A DNA stretch of 64,000 nucleotides from Cyrtodaria siliqua. Its lineage: Eukaryota; Mollusca; Bivalvia; Adapedonta; Hiatellidae. Each line of letters begins with the position of its first letter. The stretch's first letter is position 1. Below the pieces are notes generated by a model, which was not told the DNA's origin, did not search any database, and was given only the letters and a program-made list of their open reading frames with translations. The stretch is taken from the NCBI GenBank assembly GCA_037043455.1, contig JAWPHD010001267.1, forward strand, positions 1 through 64,000, given 5' to 3'. The position numbers and the translations under genes are program-made. Of this stretch, positions 11,911 through 21,621 are shown piece after piece.

Positions 11911-13726
11911 GATCGAAATACTTAAAACGAATTTCACACCTGACCAGTCCTTCGGATAATACTTTAAAAGGTATGCTCGGTAAAATGGAGAGTGCAATAA
12001 TCTCAGGGTATCAGCGGGCAGTCGGCTAAAACGGAAGTTGCTGATCTGCCCGGCGGTGATCAGTTAGTTGTTGTGATAAAATCACTCAGTGGTGTGTAGA
12101 ACATTTTGTTTTTGAATTATAAATCGAAGGATTTGGATTGGATATAAAATATCGGTGAGTACTATTTATATTTACCTGCACCCCTACCAAATCCTATATG
12201 ATATTATCCAATAGTTTTGCTATAATAAACATTACTTGGGTCTACGATCAGTGCAACATCAGGCTGCTGAATGAAGCAAACCGGGTTAAGATCCAGCATA
12301 TTGCTTCATAGTCATCGCTTTTAATACAGATTTATCATTGTGAACAATCATTCTCTCGATCGAATGCATATCGTATATTGAACTTCAAAACAGGTTTTGA
12401 CAATAAACGAGATACTTATTACCGACCTGACTGCCCAGCTAGCTGCAAATCTCTATTTTCTGTCTGCCTGATTAGTTGCTTGTAATTGATTTATTACATT
12501 ACTAGATATATGCCATTTTGTGATTAAAATAGTATGATTTTGACCATTTTGATGAAGTCAATACATCGTGTAAACATGTCAACAGGATGTACGACGTAAA
12601 TAAATACACCTGTACTTTGTTATAGAATAGAACACCTCGTGCTCCATTGTCTGTGAGATATAGACGAGAGCGCCGCTCGAGCCCATATCTTGTAGACAAC
12701 GGAAGCCACGTGTAAAACAGTCATTCAATATTCACACATTTTGCAAACAAATATTCTTATTTGACAAAAATAGTAATTAAATATATAGAACAAGCGTTGT
12801 AGCGTATGTTGCAAGATCGATGATTAAACCCATGCAATAGGAAGTTTTGGGCTTTGACTACATTCAGTCTGTCCGTCCCTTCGTCTGTTTGCACAAGTTT
12901 GTCCGCTCTATAACTCTTCCCTTCATGTTGCCACAGTTATGAAACTTTACAGATAAATATTGTGGGTCATTATTTTGAAGGTCATGGTGATCAATATTTT
13001 ATCGAACAATTTCGAACTTTAGTTTTCAGTCGTATTTAGACATAGTGAATATTAAAAAGTTTAGAACTGCATTAACAAGAATTCGAGTTTCAGCACACAG
13101 CCGTGAAATTGAAACTGGTAGATGGAAAAAGCCGATAAAAACACCGAGAGAAAATAGAAAATGTAACTTTTTATTCGAATGTAGCCTTTAATCGGATTTA
13201 AAGAAAGAGTTTAAACCTTACTTCACTAAAAGGGTTAGCATGTATAAAGCGATTACTCTATAACGATCAGACTGTACAAAAATTATTAAGAATCTAGCAT
13301 CCTACGTTTACAAAGCGTTTAACTTACGAAACGAATTAGTATTTGTCGAGTAATATTAGCTCTCCTGTTGTAAAGGTACATTTACTATTTTACATTTAAA
13401 AAATGACTGCTAAATGTTGAAGGGTACACAAAAAGTCTCATTCTCATGTGTTTTATAACTTGATAAATCTAAAGTACCAGTGCTGAAGTTGTAATCATAT
13501 ACATTTTAAAATCATACACATTTGTTGTATAATATATATGCTGCATCACTGTTCCTGCCATTGAACGTAACTGTTAGTAACTGTATGTTATATATTTAAA
13601 TCTGCTCAAGGGTCATCTGTGGCCTATTGCAAATTATGTAGCAACTCTGTACAGTTAATTGGGGATGGCCTCGACCCCAGTTGACCTATGACGAGGAAAT
13701 AAAAGCTTCTTCTTCTACTTCTATGT
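11911..13726. other. Intergenic with probable retrotransposon 3' end
   Basis: No supported gene. 12,860-12,960 holds a GTCCGTCC-type lead-in followed by a TGAAACTTTACAG phrase, resembling the 320-bp repeat at 53.3-54.9 kb. The segment ending GAGGAAATAAAAGC then TTCTTCTTCT (13,690-13,725) looks like the 3' end of a non-LTR retrotransposon. Confidence 0.4.
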
Positions 13727-14074
13727 ATTGTTGGCATTGATGGACATCGCTGAACAATACCAAGGTCAAGGTCATGTTTTGTGTTATTTACCCTAAACAT
13801 CAGTTAACCTCAGTTAACTTTTCATATAAATTTAATTTCTTTGTTTGATACTTGGTCAAATGTATCGTTGGCATTGATGGACATCACTGAACGACAAAAA
13901 ATACCAAGGTCAAGGTCATATTTTGCGCTATATTCCTCAAACTTAACCTTGTTTAGTTAACTTAACCTCAGTTAACTTTATGTGATTGCCTCACTTTATG
14001 TCTTTGATACTTGGTGATATGTATTGTTGGCATTGGTGGATATCGCTGAACGACAAAAAATACCAAGGTCAAGG
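13727..14074. repeat. About 150-bp tandem repeat, left part, disrupted by the Polinton
   Basis: Copies start at about 13,727, 13,861 and 14,020 with TGTATTGTTGGCATTGATGG and contain ACCAAGGTCAAGGTCAT. The third copy breaks at AAGG (14,074) and resumes at 25,819 with AAAGGTCATATTTTGC, so it is the insertion target of the element. Confidence 0.85.
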
Positions 14075-14372
14075 ATATATATGTATTTTGGGGGTTCTGC
14101 GTTATTTTTTTTTTACCTCAAATCACAGTAGAACGACCCAAAATACATAGATAATAAATCACCATAAAATGGTGATTTACTTGATTTTATGGTGATTTAT
14201 TTGATTTATTAAAACTTTTTTAAAATAGGGGTAGTGAAGATTGCAAGTTTATTTTTTTTTATAGTTATCAAAATTACAAACATATTGCTTTTTTTTGTAA
14301 TATTATAAAATGTTTATTTAATACAAAACAAATTTGTTGATTTGTTATCAAAATTACATTCAAATCAACAAA
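14075..14372 (+). repeat. Left terminal inverted repeat
   Basis: Inverse of 25,536-25,818. Carries the palindromic AAATCACCATAAAATGGTGATTT and a local extra copy of a 17-bp piece (TTGATTTTATGGTGATT) that the right end lacks. The outermost bases ATATATATG match on both ends. Confidence 0.92.
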
Positions 14373-14379
14373 ATATGAT

Positions 14380-14655
14380 TTAAACCTCAATACGTCTAAA
14401 TCGGCGACACTCAGCGTTGTACGACTTTAATTTCCAGTATTCAATACTCACTCTAAACGAATTAGCTCCGCAATTAACACATAACCGATATTTTGCATAA
14501 GTTCCTTTATGGCAATTTTGACAAGGTGAAACACGACTTGTTTTTAATCTATATTTATGCAAACAACAATAATTAGAATCCTTAGTTGGCTTGATTGTAC
14601 ATGGCTCATGTAAACCAACTTTTAGAAATTGGCAAACTTTTACATTTCTTTTCAT
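14380..14655 (-). CDS. Small Cys-rich protein of the Polinton, zinc-ribbon-like
   Basis: A 91-residue basic protein. It shows CQNC, ten residues, then CVNC (residues 46-62), a CX2C-X10-CX2C arrangement typical of a zinc ribbon, plus further Cys/His near the N-terminus (C8, C19, CC-L-H around 31). This suggests a nucleic-acid-binding or regulatory protein, but no family is assigned. It lies just inside the left TIR and is transcribed outward, divergent from the polymerase gene with only 61 bp between the two ATGs. The frame is intact. The ATG follows an A-rich leader like the other element genes. Confidence 0.65.
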   Translation of the reverse strand: MKRNVKVCQFLKVGLHEPCTIKPTKDSNYCCLHKYRLKTSRVSPCQNCHKGTYAKYRLCVNCGANSFRVSIEYWKLKSYNAECRRFRRIEV

Positions 14656-14716
14656 TTTTATATATAATTATTTTATATTTAAGAAAATTTATTTCTAATA
14701 CATAACAAAGAAAAAA

Positions 14717-16008
14717 ATGAGTAACGTAAAAAACGAAGAGACTATAAGAAATTTAATACGTCTGTTTGATACAGGAATAATAAGCAAAGAAGCACTAGAA
14801 CATAGTCTTAAGGCTATCCAACCAGCTACTTCCATATTCTGGCTTTGTTTGGAAAGCCAAAAACAAGAGTGGAACATGAAGTTGTTTTGGAATATCCTAA
14901 AGAGCTCCATGAAGCTCACAATGACTATCCACTTGCACCGGAAAGATAAGCAGTAAAAAAAGAATGGTTGTCTGAATACCAGACAGATCTGTTGGAAAAT
15001 AATAGCATAATAAATACAGAACAACTAGTCCCCAATCTTATGGACAAAGAAAAATATGTGTTACATTACAAAAACCTGCAACTGTATTTATCTTTAGGCA
15101 TAAAACTAAAGAAAATACACAGAGTATTAGAATTTAATGAAAAACCATGGATGGAATCATATATTCGTTTAAACACAGAACTTAGAAAAAAAGCTAAATC
15201 ACAATTTGAAAAAGATTTTTATAAACTTATGAACAACTCTGTGTTTGGCAAGACAATGGAAAATCTGCGCAAGCGAACTGATATAAAACTAGTCAGAACT
15301 GACGGCTCCGAAAATGAAAAGATAAGGAAAATACTAGCCAAACCCAACTTTAACAGGCGTATAAAATTTTCAGATGAATTGTCAGCAATACATGTAAACA
15401 AAACAAAATTAACATTAAACAAACCAGTCTATGTTGGGATGGCAGTATTGGATTTATCAAAGTACATGACGTATGACTGGTACTGTAATACCCTAAAGAA
15501 AAGATACGGGGATAAATGTAGTTTATTATACACAGACACTGACAGCCTACTGTAGACATCAAAACAGATGATGCATACAAAGACATGGCTGAAATGAAAG
15601 ATGAGTATGGTCTAAGTGATTATCCTCAAAATCACCCAATGCATGATGATACAAACAAAAAAGTATTGGGTAAAATGAAAGACGAATGTGCTGGTGTTGC
15701 TATAGCTGAGTATGTTGGATTAAGACCCAAGCTATATTCTGTTTTGAGAGCGGATGAACAACTCATTAAAAAAGCAAAGGGTGTAAAAAAATAGGTAATA
15801 AAAAAAATATATCAACTATGAAAACTACAAGGATGCATTGTTTAACAAGAAAAAATACACCCATGATATGAAAATGATACGCACGATGCTTCATCAAATA
15901 TACGGCATAACAATAAACAAAGTAACACTGTCACCATTTTACACTAAAAGATACATTCGAGAAGATGGAATTAAAACTGTAACATATGGATTTTATAAAA
16001 ACTTATAA
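14717..16008 (+). pseudogene. Type-B DNA polymerase (Polinton pPolB), truncated and frameshifted
   Basis: In Polintons this protein-primed polymerase replicates the element. Seen: the polymerase motif B region (NSVFGKTMENLRKR, 15,235-15,275) and motif C (YTDTDS, 15,528-15,545), then the thumb-side part. About 400 codons remain, where the family usually has around 1,000. The exonuclease and palm motif A regions are missing. The initial 31 codons after the ATG at 14,717 leave the frame near 14,810, where polymerase-like sequence abruptly begins. Later breaks: an in-frame TAA at 14,947, a single-base frame change at 15,553, and another at 15,792. The tail overlaps the convergent integrase stop by 16 bp. 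Without motif A it cannot be active. Confidence 0.88.
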
Positions 16009-17119
16009 ATTTGGGTATCAGCAGGAACAATAAGTAGTTCTTCTTTGACAAATCCTCTTTGAGGCGCTGGTGCTTTCAAATAATAAACTCTTGTACCATA
16101 GCTGTAATGGTTTTCCTTTGTTCTTGCTTATGATATATTTTTCATAAACCTGAAGATCTGAACCTAAGCCGTGCTATAAATGCCGGTATATTTCAGCCGT
16201 GCTATAAATGACAGAATCGGCAGTTATACCATGGCCTACTCCATTGTACACGCGCATAGTTGTAAGTTTACACACAACCTGTCAATCAAAATGTCAATTA
16301 CCGGCAATTTCTAAGGTACAAAACATTTACAGCATACTTTTCTCGTATGCGATTTATACTGCACTCTCGGGCCTGCGGCCCTCGAGAAGCAGTATAAATC
16401 GCATATACTCGAAAAAGTATGCTATAAATATTACTTATACCTTGCGTCACCATATAATTTTTAATCTTGTGAATATCTACACTCCACATTGGATCAGTTG
16501 CTCTGCGTCTTCCACCTTCTTGTTCCCCGGGTTGATATAAATATCTTACACTGGCATTCATACATATAGGATCAACTTTTAATGTTTCTGTTTCAACAGG
16601 AGGGGGCTTTTTTATTTCCACATTTATTGCATTGACAACTTCTGGTAATCTCTTTACCCATTCTCTATTACGTTTTTGTGAATCTATTTCCTTAGCATAC
16701 TGATAACCAAACAATCTTTCAGCTAATGTTCTGTTAAATATTTCCACTATTGCTTGGTCTCTGTGTATTTCTGTTCTGCCCCGTCTGATTATTACTTTGT
16801 GTTTTGCCATCAACTGCGATACTGCACCCATGAATTCTCTGCCTGGATCAACTTGTAATAACTTTGGATATTTTAAATGTCGACTGTATATTTTTTCAAA
16901 TGCTTTGGCAACTTCTTTACTATTCTTGGAAGTCAGTGGCTCTGCTTCTTTGTATCTACTCGCAATATCAACCACAGTCAATGCATATTTATAAGTCTTG
17001 CGTCTAAAAGTATCATGCGGTAAAAATAACAAATCAGCTTGATGCACTCCATTCTTAGCAGAAACATTAAACCTGGGTACTGAATATGGTCCATCCATAG
17101 TACTGACATTATTAGGCAA
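15993..17119 (-). pseudogene. Polinton integrase (rve/DDE), interrupted by a palindromic insertion
   Basis: Retroviral-type integrase core. Counted from the first ATG of the frame, the likely catalytic residues are D29 (HQADLLFLP), D91 (LLQVDPGREF) and E127 (HRDQAIVEIFNR), an exact D-35-E spacing. The SH3-like C-terminal region (SVRYLYQPGEQEGGRRRATD) precedes residues that end near 16,439, where a 273-bp insertion cuts the frame. The final ~50 codons resume between 16,165 and 15,993 in a shifted frame. The N-terminal zinc-binding HHCC region is not visible upstream of 17,119. The gene converges on the polymerase. Core residues are intact but the gene as a whole is disrupted. Confidence 0.88.
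16166..16438. mobile_element. 273-bp palindromic insertion in the integrase gene
   Basis: Contains a hairpin (16,329-16,430): ATGCGATTTATACTGC on one side and GCAGTATAAATCGCAT on the other, with a GC-rich centre CTCGGGCCTGCGGCCCTCGAG split around 16,375. ACCT at 16,162-16,165 and 16,439-16,442 flanks the segment as a candidate 4-bp target duplication. Removing it would leave the surrounding integrase region contiguous. Confidence 0.7.
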
Positions 17120-17235
17120 CGATGAAGTATGGGCGCCTGGTCATCTCAAAGATAAAACAGAGAAGAGTGCTAAACCATCATATTATATTCGACCACTTGG
17201 ATTGAAACCATGTAAGAACAAAAAAAAAAAAATAG
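17120..17235 (+). pseudogene. Possible 3' remnant of a deleted plus-strand gene
   Basis: An open stretch of about 38 codons (17,122-17,235, ending TAG) with a protein-like composition, including WAPGHLKDKTEKS and SYYIRPLGLKPC. It abuts the truncated integrase N-terminus. It has no start codon and I cannot identify a family. Low confidence; it may be chance. Confidence 0.25.
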
Positions 17236-17304
17236 GTATCATGCATATGACTTAGTCTTTCCAAAGGTTATTTCAAAGTAATTATAGTTTTAAACTATTT
17301 TTTT

Positions 17305-17724
17305 TTATGAAATCAATTTATACGCCACAAATCCAGTTGCAGCCATTCCCACCACAATAAACGTAATTTCTCTATTCTGTTGATCCGGAGATGGTGTATA
17401 GAAATCACTCAACTTAGGCTCTGGTTCCAAAAGCAAATGTTTGCCAGTTGTATAATAATACTGGTTCATGGCCTGGTCTACGTCATCAAAAGTCTGCTCT
17501 GCATGATGCTCCTTTTGCAGTTGCTTATTAATAAAATCTAATCTCTCTGTTCTTTTTTTATTCCACGCCGCTTGTGCTGCGTTTAATTGTTCTACTGCTT
17601 TGTCATGCCTTTGTCTTTCCTCATCTGAATGACTTCCCATTTTTGAAAAGAAATAATTTGAACCGCTAAACGCCAATGCGTTTGTTAATGCGCCACCTAT
17701 CATCATTGCTACTGCGCTTGCCAT
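17305..17724 (-). CDS. Polinton small membrane protein, 139 aa
   Basis: Unassigned. The N-terminus is hydrophobic and glycine/alanine-rich (residues 4-28, including GGALTNALAFSGSNYFF), followed by a charged, probably helical segment (35-85) and a C-terminal transmembrane helix (ITFIVVGMAATGFVAYKLI, about 120-138). A double-membrane-anchor design suits a virion or assembly membrane protein, but this is inference. The ATG directly follows an A-rich leader; the next gene upstream starts 259 bp away in the same direction. Frame intact. Confidence 0.6.
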   Translation of the reverse strand: MASAVAMMIGGALTNALAFSGSNYFFSKMGSHSDEERQRHDKAVEQLNAAQAAWNKKRTERLDFINKQLQKEHHAEQTFDDVDQAMNQYYYTTGKHLLLEPEPKLSDFYTPSPDQQNREITFIVVGMAATGFVAYKLIS

Positions 17725-17746
17725 TTTTTTTTATATTTTTTTTAAA

Positions 17747-17983
17747 TTATTTCATAATATCCGCAGGAATAATACCTTGCTTAATCAACATATCCTTTGT
17801 AGCCATTGCTAACATTATATCCACAGACAGCATCCCAACATCTGTTATTTTAAAATCTACTTTAGGTGCTGGTCTTTTTAGTAGTTTTCTGCCAATTTCA
17901 GAATATCCAACAGTTAAAAGTGTTTCCACTCCAGCGTGATACACCATATTTACAATTTGTTTTCCGTCAATACTTGTTGCCAT
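17747..17983 (-). CDS. Polinton small protein, 78 aa
   Basis: Intact frame with an A-run immediately before the ATG. Mostly hydrophobic-amphipathic (VETLLTVGYSEIGRKLL; VGMLSVDIMLAMATKDMLI), lysine-rich in the middle. No recognised family. It lies between two membrane-protein genes in one minus-strand series, so a structural or membrane-associated role is plausible but unproven. Confidence 0.5.
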   Translation of the reverse strand: MATSIDGKQIVNMVYHAGVETLLTVGYSEIGRKLLKRPAPKVDFKITDVGMLSVDIMLAMATKDMLIKQGIIPADIMK

Positions 17984-18025
17984 TTTTTTTATATTATCTT
18001 CTATATTATTTTTTAAAATAAATTA

Positions 18026-18364
18026 TTAAAAACAGTCAAACGGGTCTTTTGGTGCAACATGAACAGCCACAGGCTGCACAGGTTGCGTAGCAGATTTCTT
18101 GTTATAAATATACAAACCCAACCCAGCAATACCTAATAAAACCAGACACGGTGGAATATAATTTTTGTATACGTTTATTTTGATTTCTGGTTCCTCTTCA
18201 TCTATTGTTATTTCATCTTGCTCTGCATCTTGCTCTGCAGCATCTTAATTTGCAGCATTTTGTGCATCCTGACGCTTTGCCTTTCTTGCCGCTGCTCCTT
18301 TTTTCCCAGCTTCTATTCTTTTTGGATTTTTTACTTTTTGTTGTTCACTCTCTTGGTTCTCCAT
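18026..18364 (-). pseudogene. Polinton small single-TM protein with in-frame stop
   Basis: The frame from the ATG at 18,364 to a stop at 18,026 would be 112 codons. It has a basic/glutamine-rich N-terminal part (including KKGAAARKAKRQ), an acidic stretch, and one C-terminal transmembrane helix (PPCLVLLGIAGLGLYIY). A TAA at codon 40 (18,245-18,247) interrupts it; the sequence on both sides is in the same frame and compositionally consistent, so this is probably a nonsense mutation or base error in a real gene. The start overlaps the end of the next gene upstream by 20 bp, as in compact viral gene blocks. Confidence 0.5.
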
Positions 18365-18837
18365 CATTTATATTATCTATATTTTTATTATTATTAAAAT
18401 TAATATGTCTAACAGTTGTCAGTATTGCTGTAAATGGTGCTAAGCACATTCCATACCTGTAATAACAAGCGCTTGTCAAAGCATGATTAATAAATGGGTC
18501 TTCCTCCAAATTTTCTGTCAGTTTTGGTGGATTGGTTACATTAAAATATTTTGATACTCCCATCACATACAAGTTAATAAAAGAATTGCCTAAAGTCTTG
18601 GTCATGCTTGCCCCAAGCCGTGCTTCATATCTGCAGTAAAGTTTGTTAATTTCATCCGGGGGCATGCTATCTATATTCGTAATTTGTATGTCTTTACCCA
18701 AATATTGACGACTACCGCCGCCAGCCACTATGGCTGATAATCTTTCTTTTTTTGTTTCTTGTTGCTTTGATTCATCACGTTCCGTGAAACCTTCCGATAT
18801 ATCTTGTAATAGTTCTTCCGCATTCATTTTTATATAA
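18345..18837 (-). CDS. Polinton unassigned protein, 163 aa
   Basis: I take the ATG at 18,837 as start because it follows the A-rich leader seen before other element genes. The longer frame, from 18,932, would add an AT-rich hydrophobic N-terminus from what looks like promoter DNA. The acidic N-terminal half is charged (including ERDESKQQETKKE), the C-terminal half has paired cysteines and tyrosines (TSACYYRYGMCLAPF). The function is unknown. It lies just downstream of the ATPase in the same direction. Confidence 0.55.
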
Positions 18838-19142
18838 ATAATTTTATTTTTTATCTTGAAATAAATATAAAACACAAAACAACCAGCTGCTATATTCATG
18901 CAACTAGTAATTGTTAGTATTGTTAATAGCATTGTTATTAATATTGCTATTTTTTATTAGCATTGTTAATTTGCTGCAAGCATTGCTATTAACATTGCTA
19001 CTTTGCTATGAGCAATGCTATAAGCATTACTATATTTCCTGATATTTCCATTATATTTTCATGTCAGTATTGCTCTTAACATTGCTACTTTGCTGTCAGT
19101 ATTACTATTAGCAACAAAGCAATGCTGTTAGAAAAAAAGCAA
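18838..19142. other. AT-rich spacer with ATTGCTAT repeats
   Basis: Repeated TAGCATTG/AGCAATGCT-like words in both orientations (18,940-19,140). No frame supported; separates the ATPase stop from the next gene. Confidence 0.5.
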
Positions 19143-19828
19143 TTATTCAACCCAATAACCAGTTGGTTGGTCAGTCCTCAAAATTAACTTGGAATATTTA
19201 GTTTTTGCTAAAGCTTTTCTTATTCTGGTTCTCTCATCCAGCGTCGGAATAACATCATTTTCTCTCAAACAATGTTCATAACTATCTCTGTCCTTGGTGT
19301 AAAACATACACAACCATTTTGCTGGCTCCCTTAAATCTTTCAATACAGAATTATATCTCTGTGAAATAACCCACACTGATTGTTTGGCGTGACGACCGGA
19401 GAATGCCAACTCCGATAACATATCTTTTTTCTGTGTTAATTCTTTTGTGGCGGAGCAATCATCAATGATGTATAATGTGGGCTTGCCAGCATATTGTTTG
19501 AAAAATAAACGCAACAGTTCTTGTAACATTTCTTTGCCGTTGCTAACGGGATTGACAATTTTTTTTTTTTATCTTTTTGGTTTCTTACATCTCCTATCCA
19601 GGATCTATTTTTATAAGCCTCGTTCCACTCTATGGTTGGACACAATATAATTATATGTTTAAAAACTCCAACATACTCTTGTTCAAGTATGTCAAGAACA
19701 AACTCTGTTTTACCACAGCCTGTCTGACCACAGATAATGGCACTGTGGGGATATTTAGGATATTTTTGTTTGTGCAAACTAGTATCGTACTTCTTTGAAT
19801 CTTCGATCTTCGAAATTGATTTGCGCAT
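19143..19828 (-). CDS. FtsK/HerA-type packaging ATPase, frameshifted
   Basis: The genome-packaging ATPase of Polinton/adintovirus-like elements. The first frame (19,828 downward) carries Walker A, GQTGCGKT (residues 34-41), and the second (ending 19,143) carries Walker B, TLYIIDDCS, and a later SVWVISQRYN segment that suits the sensor position. The two frames meet at a 12-base A run on the coding strand (19,559-19,570), where a -1 change is needed. That could be a base lost from the run, a sequence error or, less likely, programmed slippage at A_AAA_AAA. The start overlaps the capsid gene end by 50 bp, in line with co-expression. Confidence 0.85.
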
Positions 19829-21047
19829 CTTGTATTATATATAGATAAATATTTAAATGTTGATCTGCATCTGCTTTTTTATTTATTAGTATCGTTATGC
19901 CTTCACTGCCGTTTTCTATTTTTCTTCCACTGCCATATAATAAATTGTCATCACATGTTCTAAGGTCAAGCCACAAAGCATATGATTTTGTTAGATAGGT
20001 CTCAAGAGAAACATTGGTAAAGTTTAAGTCCCTCGCTACTATTTCTGTCTCTTTGTTACTTTTTGATGTTAAGGCAAAATATTTGTTGATTTCATCCCAA
20101 TGTTGATATGCCTTCATGCCCTGACTATACAACTGATTTTGTACACCCTCTATTGTCATTTCAACCTTTTCAATCTTTGGGTTGTAAAAGGATTCCGTGT
20201 TTGTTCTTTCTGGGTCTTCAAACAGCATTAAAATACCTTTCATGCTTCGTGCTGGTACATTAATATTGATATTCCAAAGGGTATCAGATTTTTTTACTAT
20301 TATTTTTCGATGTCGGAAGATACGATCATACATAAATACTATCTTACCATTGATTTGCTGTCTTATTTGTCTGGCTAATTCAACATCACTAACCATATCA
20401 AATTCCATGCAGATATTTTTTATTACATAAGATGCATCAGCATCACTGCTTTCGATAACTTTGTTGTAATTGTTAAACGTTAATTCATATTCTAACCTAT
20501 CACCAAGCCCCGCTTGATAAAATGGCATATGACTTTCTAACATTTCAAAGTCCAGTGGAATACAAAATCTATTTCCATAAGCTGCTGCTATAGCTTCATC
20601 TTCGGTGTATGAGGAAGCATCTCCCGCATCAACTCTATGTTTTAACATGTTTGCTTTACCAATACCTTGGTAAGCTATGTTTACTCGTTCGGTAGGGCTT
20701 TTCCATAAATCTACATAACAATGATATATATCACTGTCATCTATTGACATGAATTCATTGCCACTTATTCTTATTGTCATTTTTTTCACAATTGCTCTAC
20801 CAAGATTTTGGTATAGAGTAGCATTGGCGTCTGTTCTGCTTTTAAGTTCTATTTCAAAGGCAAGACGAGCAGTACGTGGAACTATCACATCATTAGTACT
20901 TAGATTTGGAAATCTCACAAGCAGTTGCTGGTTTTGGTCTATTGTTGATGGATTATTAGTTATTACTACACTTGTGCGGATGCCCTTGGCACCATGAGGT
21001 TCTCTTAGTTTTCTATGAGGGTTGAGTTTGTTTCCGTAAGCTGACAT
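19779..21047 (-). CDS. Putative Polinton major capsid protein (double jelly roll)
   Basis: Intact 422-residue frame and the longest in the element. It is rich in beta-strand-type segments (for example QLLVRFPNLSTNDVIVPRT near 43-61 and a WNININVPARSMKGILMLFE stretch near 255-275), fitting a capsid fold. Its position directly before the packaging ATPase, with a 50-bp overlap, matches the capsid-ATPase pairing of Polintons. I cannot run a structure comparison, so the double jelly-roll call is by context and general appearance. It diverges from the plus-strand gene at 21,094 across a 46-bp AT-rich promoter region. Confidence 0.7.
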   Translation of the reverse strand: MSAYGNKLNPHRKLREPHGAKGIRTSVVITNNPSTIDQNQQLLVRFPNLSTNDVIVPRTARLAFEIELKSRTDANATLYQNLGRAIVKKMTIRISGNEFMSIDDSDIYHCYVDLWKSPTERVNIAYQGIGKANMLKHRVDAGDASSYTEDEAIAAAYGNRFCIPLDFEMLESHMPFYQAGLGDRLEYELTFNNYNKVIESSDADASYVIKNICMEFDMVSDVELARQIRQQINGKIVFMYDRIFRHRKIIVKKSDTLWNININVPARSMKGILMLFEDPERTNTESFYNPKIEKVEMTIEGVQNQLYSQGMKAYQHWDEINKYFALTSKSNKETEIVARDLNFTNVSLETYLTKSYALWLDLRTCDDNLLYGSGRKIENGSEGITILINKKADADQHLNIYLYIIQDAQINFEDRRFKEVRY

Positions 21048-21093
21048 TGTTTTTATTTTTAGATATATTTTTTAAAATTAAATAAAATAAACA

Positions 21094-21621
21094 ATGGCTG
21101 AAGGAGGATTTGAATATATATTATAAGTGAATTAATTGATGACGACCCAGAATTAATAGAACCTGGCTCAGATTTCCAGAGACAAATTGTAAATAAAAAT
21201 AACCATATTTATCAGCTTCAAGGGGAAGATAAAACAAAAGAACAGTTTACACAAAAAAGGTTGTTAGTAGATCAGTTTTTTACTGAAGTTAATGCTGAGA
21301 TCAGCGGAATTGATTATAAAGATGATTTTAGAGTGGATGAGGACGAAATCGGTAGAACAATGTTATATGCAGTTCAGTTGGGGACGGATGATGTTCCACT
21401 TACCTATTATCATTGATTATAAGGGAAATAATCCAAACGAACCAATCAAGTTTTATGTGCTGGACACTCTACTTAGAAAACATGGTATTAACTTCGTGAA
21501 AAATAATTTTAAAATGTATGATTATTTAGTTCCACGTGAAAGAAAGGCTCAGGGTAGGGCAGAAATAGCAGCCTTGGCAAAAACAAGAAAATATACCAAT
21601 GCAAACTTTTTCAACAACTGA
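21094..21621 (+). pseudogene. Polinton unassigned gene, two frame breaks
   Basis: ATG at 21,094 follows an A-rich leader. The first frame meets TAA after 10 codons (21,124); acidic protein-like sequence continues in another frame to about 21,415, then in a third frame to the stop at 21,621. The last part (DYKGNNPNEPIKFYVLDTLL onward) is conserved-looking and ends 23 bp inside the next gene. No domain recognised. Divergent partner of the capsid gene. Confidence 0.5.

Noticed and set aside
16208..16540. 110-codon plus-strand frame
   Set aside because: Antisense to the integrase and crosses the palindromic insertion.
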